Positions 58,672-64,000 of a stretch of 64,000 nt of DNA are shown here, one piece after another. Made by a program: the position numbers and the translations under genes. Each line of letters begins with the position of its first letter. Position 1 is the first letter of the stretch. The DNA is from Nageia nagi. Lineage: Eukaryota > Pinophyta. The notes under the pieces were generated by a model. It made no database searches. It had not been told where the DNA came from and saw only the letters and a program-made list of their open reading frames with translations. The stretch is taken from NCBI GenBank assembly GCA_050084985.1, contig JBITNC010000001.1, positions 33,852,001 through 33,916,000 on the forward strand, written 5' to 3'.

Positions 58672-59590
58672 GTTAGGGTTTGGGTTAGCAATTAGGAATT
58701 GGGTTGGGGTTAATAATTAGGGTTAGCAATTAAGGTTATGGTTAAGGTTAGTAGTTAGGGTTTGGGTTAGCAGTTAAGGTTAGGGTTAATGTTAACAATT
58801 AGGGTTTGGGTTAGGGTTAGGGTTAGTAGTTTAGGTTATCAGTTATGATTATGATTAATGTTAAGGTTAGGGTTAGTGTTAGCATTAAGGTAAAGATTAG
58901 TAGTTAAATTACTTAATGGTTAGGGTTAGGGTTAGCAATTAGGGTTTGAGTTAGGTTTAGTAGTTATGATTATGGTTAGGGTTAGGGTTGGAGTTAAGGT
59001 ACTTAGTGGTTAGGGTTAGTAATTAGGGTTTGGGTTAGGGATAGTATTTAGAGTTTGGGTTAAGGTTAGTAGTTTGGGTTAGAAATTACAATTATAATTA
59101 GGGTTAGGATTAGTGTTAGTGTTAGGGTTAGGGTTTAGGGTTAGCAATTAAGGTTTAGGTTAGGGTTAGTAGTTAGGGATAGGGTTAGTAATAAGGTTTG
59201 GGTTAAGATTAGTAGTTAGGGTTTAGGGTTAGGAATTAGGGTTTGGGTTAGGGTTAGTGTCAAGTTATAGTTAGGGTTAATAGTTAGGATACTTAATGAT
59301 TAACATTAGGGTTAAGGTTAGTGTTAGGCTTAGGGTTACTAGTTAGGGCATTTAATGCTTAGAATTAAGGTTAATGTTAGTAGTGGTTAGCATTTAGGTT
59401 ATAGTTAGTGTTAGTAGTAGTTAATGTTTAGGTTAGGGTTAGTAGTGTTTAGGGTTTGGGTTAGACATGGTTATTGGTTAGTAGCTAGGGTTATGGTTAG
59501 TACAAGTTAGGGTTAGGATTAAGGTTAGTAGTTAGGGTTGGTGGTTAAGTTTAGGGTTATTGTATGTTAGGTTGGTGGTTTCCATCTCTT
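58672..59590 (+). repeat. degenerate interstitial telomere-like repeat
   Basis: About 0.9 kb built from GGGTTA/GGTTAG units mixed with GGGTTTGGGTTAG, GTTAGTAGTTAGG and TTAGCAATTAGG variants, G-rich strand on plus. Most units are the 6-mer TTAGGG rather than the plant 7-mer TTTAGGG. Longer intervals such as GTTAGCAATTAGGGTTTGGG recur, suggesting higher-order amplification rather than a recent telomere addition. Confidence 0.85.
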
Positions 59591-61190
59591 GGGAATATTG
59601 TTATCTTCCCAAATACTCATGGGATCTTGGTTTAACAAATTTTTATCAATAATGAATGGGGCTCTACATGAAATGGATAACTTGATTTCTTAAAGGAATG
59701 AAGCCTAGAAAATTTTGAAACACCATTACATATCTACTCTACTCCATGGGTCCAATATTTATAAAAGGATGAATTTTCCATTTTTTTTAATATTTCTTAT
59801 TCTCATAAAAAATGCTAGACCACTTATTATTTATACTATTTCGAAAGATTATAATCTATCAAACCTTGGGTTAAGTGGGATGGTTATAATCACCTTGGAA
59901 AAGGTTGTTTTATCAACCAATATTACATCTATTATTTATACCTTATAATCATAATTTGGGGCTAAACTTTAGGAGAGACTTCATGGATACATAAAAATTA
60001 GAAGTTCTTTAGAAAAGGAATTCACTTTCTCTCTAACATCATTTGTTGATAAACCAAAGAAAGTCTTCATTAGGATAAAATTTGTATCAATTTCAAACTT
60101 CCCAACATAAATAAGGAATATTTTAAGGATATAAAAGAACATTTCCCTCTTCACTTACAATAAAAAATGGATATTTTATTCTAAAAAACATAACAAAATA
60201 ATTAGAAATGGTATCTTAACATCCCAATTCATAGTTATAAGCCTAAGTTTAGTGGTTGGTGGCTCTCTTCCTACCCCCTTATGATGGATATATACTTTTA
60301 ATGGATATTCTATTCTAAAAATCATAACAAAATAATTAGAAATCATATCCTAACACCCCAATTCATAGTTATAAGCCTAAGTTTGGTGATTAGTGGCTCT
60401 CTTCCTACACCTTATGATGGATATATACTTATACTAAGTTTTGGATTCTCCATTCACCTAATTAAAATGGGGAGTTACTCTTTTAATCTTTATGCCACCC
60501 TACCAAGTGAGGCTAGATAAGACACTTTTACATGAAGCATTTTTTTCTATGGTCCCCAAATAAGCACATAATTGAAGCACTTATACATCATCGATTCTCT
60601 CTACCCATAATGATAACTCCTAAAAGAAGTTTTGTATACATTCTTAGCATGTAAAAAATATTAGGTTGAATGGATTTGGATATTCATTTTCTCTCTCTAA
60701 TTTTTCACTTAGGGTTCCCATGGTGACATTCTATTAGGATACTTCATTCCTATTCCCCTATATACTAATTCAAAGTCTAGCATTTGTTGTGATTGGGGAT
60801 ACTACTCATGATATGAAAATCTGATTTTTTTATTTTCTCTCAAGCTATTCCTAATAAATTTGACTACCTTGGTATAATGAGATTTTATTGATATTTTACT
60901 ACAAACCTAAGAGATAATTATCGATGTCACCCATTTAAGGGCATATTTTAATTGAGTTCATGTTGCATATTATTGATTATATGTCCTCTATTGCATATAA
61001 TGTATATATTAACTATATATTTGTAGTTGAAAAAAGTTTACTTCTTTAATAATTATAATTCTAAAAGTAAAAATTTTGCTTGCATATTTTTGAGTTGGTC
61101 TAAAATTGAAAGATTTATTGATTATTACTATTCATGTACTAATCTCTTTTTTCTTTAAATTGTAAAATAGGTTAGTGACTTAGCTTATAT
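59591..61190. other. intergenic with one tandem duplication
   Basis: An open stretch at 59715-59948 matches nothing I know. Otherwise the region is non-coding apart from the repeat listed separately. Confidence 0.45.
60160..60432 (+). repeat. tandem duplication of about 135 bp
   Basis: 60160-60297 and 60298-60432 both run from AATGGATATTYTATTCTAAA through ATTCATAGTTATAAGCCTAA to CTTATGATGGATATATACTT, with few differences, so it is fairly recent. Confidence 0.85.
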
Positions 61191-61194
61191 AATG

Positions 61195-61540
61195 CCACTA
61201 AGGCATGGGAGGAGTGTTGTGTCATCAAATTTAGATATTTTGATGCCTCTACATTAACATCAGAGAGTTATTAGGAGTGATGTGTCATTTGATTAAGATG
61301 AGTTACCTATAACAATTACTAGGAGACTGAGGAGTGATGTGTCATTTGATTTAGAGGAGTTACCTCCATTAGGTACTAAGAGTTTGAGGAGTGATGTGTC
61401 ATATGATTAAGAAGAGTTACTTGCACCAATTATTATGAGGCTAAGGAGTGATGTGTCATGTAATTCAAAGCATGAGATATTTTCTATTGATCCTATGAGG
61501 AGTGATGTTTCATCTGATAAGGATGAGGTAAGTTAAATGT
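61195..61540 (+). repeat. 57-bp coding-like tandem repeat
   Basis: Five to six units of about 57 bp, each starting near AGGAGTGATGTGTCATTTGA. Translated in one frame they give a 19-residue unit RSDVSFD-x-x-EL-P-x-x-x-x-x-R-L, with stops at the D-x-E position in some units. The last unit runs into GATGAGGTAAGT, which fits a splice donor. It may be an exon of the gene remnant that follows. Confidence 0.65.
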
Positions 61541-61639
61541 TATTACATATGATTTAAAAATGTATGATAATTTAAATTATCACTTTCATGATATTATTTA
61601 CAATATTAAATTTATTTATTGCTAATGTTACAAGAATAA

Positions 61640-62570
61640 AATGTGTAAAGGATCAATGAGTCATCCTCATCATCAAAAGATGATGATGCCCATGAGGTAA
61701 TTAATTAGGATCAAAGTTTGAATTGATTTTTGTATTCTTATATATTGAATTATATCAAATAAAATTGAATAAAATCAATATGTAGATTCAATATATGAAG
61801 CAAAAATAATATGTAAGTCCATTAGATGAAGTTAGAGATATATCTACAAGAATAAGATTTAAAAATTGGTTTCTTATATTAGTAGTGGATGCATGTTCTA
61901 GTGTCCATGAGGAGCCAATTGATCTACTAGAGAAGGATGTTGATGATTTGGGTTTGATGCACATGTCATAAAAGCTACAACTTAAACATAAGTATACATA
62001 TGATCATGGGGAATATGATGCATGGCTAGTTGAAATGCATTTTCCAAAGGCTTATGATATCTTTCCTTATTGTGGTCATCGATACATGATCAAGCCATAT
62101 GAAAAGTGCTCTAGATATGGTTTATTTATATATAGTACTATGGTTGTTACTCAAGGTTTTGAGATAGAGCTATTAATGCCTTTTTGTGGGCTAGTTTACA
62201 TAGCAACAAATTAGAAATAATTAGCATCATATATTTACAATATGTCCATAAATGGATTATGTGCAAATGCTTTTGAGATTACATGTTAGAAGTGTTAAAA
62301 ACTCTTATACATTGATGGTTGATCAAAAATACAAGGAAACATAGCAAGATACATAAGTAATTATGTAGGAAAAGAATAGGCACAAAATTATGAATTTCAC
62401 CAACATACTAATGATAAAGAAGAATTAATGGGTAGACAAATGAGTAATTGTATAGTTATTATTCCTATTGAAACTCTTAATGTTGGTGATAAGCTACTAG
62501 TTCACTAGAATTATAGGAGACCTACTCCAAGACATAAGGTACAAAGTTTAGAGTTAGGAGGTGATCAAAA
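61640..62570 (+). pseudogene. remnant of a protein resembling a SET-domain methyltransferase
   Basis: One plus-strand frame from about 62030 to 62570 carries most of it: FPYCGHRYMIKPYEKCSRYG, then LFIYSTMVVTQGFEIELLMP and FCGLVYIA, then LLYIDG, GNIARYISNYVGKE, and finally SNCIVIIPIETLNVGDKLLV with H-stop-NYRRPTPR. This order fits a SET domain: GLF(A)...G-x-x-I...G-x-V/Y, then GN-x-ARYIN (here ISN), then GD-x-LLV-x-Y. About eight stops interrupt it, so it is dead. An acidic Ser/Asp stretch at about 61655-61695 and the 57-bp repeat lie upstream. It ends about 340 bp before a CACTA transposase on the same strand. Family assignment is by motif order only. Confidence 0.5.
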
Positions 62571-62910
62571 TGAAATAATTAGTTCAAGATCAAAGCCCAA
62601 AAATAAAAACAAAATTAATATATTAACAATGTGTATGAATGGATGTATCAATTTGTATGTATGGTTCATGTGTATGTTTGGATGTATCAATTTGTATGGA
62701 TGTATCAAATTATATATATGGATCGATCATGTAAATCAATGGATGTATCAAATTAATTTGCACTTGTTACATTTTTTTTTTGAATTAATGGTTTGTAATA
62801 ATTGATCTAACAATCAATAAATAATCATTGTGAGCACTCAAGAATGATAATTATTACACCAATATTGCATCAAAATTATGTAATGGACCTTTAAATAATA
62901 TGCATAATTT
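62571..62910 (+). other. spacer with short repeats
   Basis: GGATGTATCAATTTGTATG-type phrases recur four times at 62635-62760; otherwise there is nothing. Confidence 0.5.
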
Positions 62911-64000
62911 ATGTCTGAACCAAATTCAATAGCTCCTATCCAAATACCTATGTGGGATTCAAGCACTAATGATGATGGATTAAGAGAGGATAATATTGTT
63001 CATGATGATGATGATAATAATATTGATGAAGAAAATGGAATTGATGGTTTACTTGAGTCCCTCTATGTTCAATTTGTTTATGATGAAAGAGATGATGATT
63101 TAGAAAGTGATAGCATGTATAGTGCTTCCAAAACTAAATTATATGAAGGAACAAAAATAATTGTATTATTGATGATCCTACTTCTAAGGAATATAAAAAG
63201 CTAAACATGGATGGTCAAATACAAGTTTCACTTCTCTTATAAGGTATGAATTTTATTTTGTTTTTTGATATTTTAATTTCTATCAAATTAACTACATAAA
63301 TTATTTTTCATTGGTATTATAGGTTACTAAAAGGAAAGTTATTGCCAAGTGATAATGTCATCCATATTCATGAAAAAAAGGAAGTGACATTATGAAGGAT
63401 GTAGGGGTAGAGTATAATTCATACCATGCATGTATTAATGATTACATATTGTATATAGGAGAATAATATGATACAAATATTGCATGTTCAAAGTGTAAAG
63501 AATCAAGATATAGTGAAACATGGAAAAATAATCCAAATATGGTTATTCACGTAATGCCAATCCTTCCCATGTTGGTGCAAATATTCTAATGTAAGTCACT
63601 TGTATAAATAATGGACTGGCATGAAAGAAATAGAAGTGAAGAAAGTATGTTATGTATACTTGCAGATAGTAAAGTCATGAAACATATAGAGGAGAAGTGT
63701 CCCAAGAAATTTAAAGATGAACCTAGGAGTATCGAATTGGGTTTAGCAATGGATGGTGTCAATCCATTTTCAAACTAAAAATCCACTTATAATCAATTAT
63801 AACATACCTCCATGGATGTCTATAAGAAAAGAGCATTTGATGTTGGTTGTTATAGTCCCTACAAGGAAACATGTTAAACACATGGATGTATAACTTAAAC
63901 CAGTAATTGATGAGTTGTAACTCTTATGGAAACAAATTCAAATGTATGATATAAATATACCTATCAATCAAAGGTCATTCAAATATTTTGGCATACTATT
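62911..64000 (+). pseudogene. CACTA (En/Spm) TNP2-type transposase, 5' part, cut by the window edge
   Basis: The open start 62911-63204 is acidic (DDDDNNIDEENGIDGLLESL), typical for the N-terminus of TNP2-like proteins. After a break at about 63205-63320 (possible intron ending TTATAG) it reads LLKGKLLPSDN, ACSKCKESRYSETWKNN (zinc-ribbon-like CSKC), CKSLV, MDWHERNRSEESMLCILADS, then KCPKKFKDEPRSIELGLAMD and GVNPFSN, followed by SMDVYKKRAFDVGCYSP and KHMDV. This matches the conserved core of plant transposase family 21, including the LGLA-x-DG-x-NPF motif with its catalytic-region Asp. About ten stops are present. The SET-like remnant lies upstream. Confidence 0.8.

Noticed and set aside
58672-59590. 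Real chromosome end
   Set aside because: The array is degenerate and followed by about 4.4 kb of transposon-related sequence, so it is interstitial.

Overview
This window is repeat-rich, gene-poor nuclear DNA of a land plant with a large genome. The evidence is plant-type LTR retrotransposons of both superfamilies (Ty1/copia with initiator-Met tRNA primer sites; Ty3/gypsy of Tat/Ogre type with a second RNase H and an antisense plant-mobile-domain ORF), CACTA transposons, strong AT-richness and visible CpG depletion in the older copies. A gymnosperm or similarly repeat-laden plant would fit, but that is inference. I see no intact host gene, tRNA or rRNA. Every coding region I recognise is transposon-derived or a broken fragment.

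Layout. 1-5314 is the 5' part of a minus-strand Tat element running off the left edge: 5' LTR 4430-5314, primer site, leader and decayed gag. 5315-8512 holds nothing recognisable. 8513-10825 is the 5' half of an old copia element ('Copia-1'). Its pol resumes at 43222 and runs to about 45667. It was split by a plus-strand Tat element ('Tat-A', 10826-43221) with an AAAAG target duplication on both sides. Tat-A carries gag, protease, RT, dual RNase H, integrase, a 21-bp minisatellite, an antisense plant-mobile-domain ORF and both LTRs (about 905 bp each).

Tat-A has itself been hit at least four times: a TIR element in gag (15396-16255), a small CACTA element in RT (19835-20884, TSD GTA), a LINE-like poly-A insertion in the integrase tail (23216-26152, 18-bp TSD), and a young full-length copia ('Copia-C', 32542-41292, TSD GGATC, LTRs differing at 4 of 524 positions by my reading) inside the antisense ORF. 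Removing these leaves a Tat element of roughly 19 kb.

To the right lie a degenerate CACTA-like block (45668-48505), a tandem duplication (49488-51056) whose second unit is interrupted by a relative of the TIR element, a stray gypsy protease fragment, and a complete but decayed minus-strand Ty3/gypsy element with an initiator-Met primer site (51979-58071). Then come about 0.9 kb of degenerate GGGTTA-type telomere-like repeat, a short tandem duplication, a 57-bp coding-like repeat, a remnant resembling a SET-domain methyltransferase, and a CACTA TNP2-type transposase running off the right edge.

The points most worth a second look are these. The SET-like remnant lies just upstream of a CACTA transposase. 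Copia-C has gag-pol in one frame with six in-frame stops, all at apparent Gln positions, plus two substituted integrase catalytic residues despite near-identical LTRs. The antisense plant-mobile-domain ORF of Tat-A was cut in two by Copia-C. Several hypervariable repeat arrays sit in retrotransposon UTRs.
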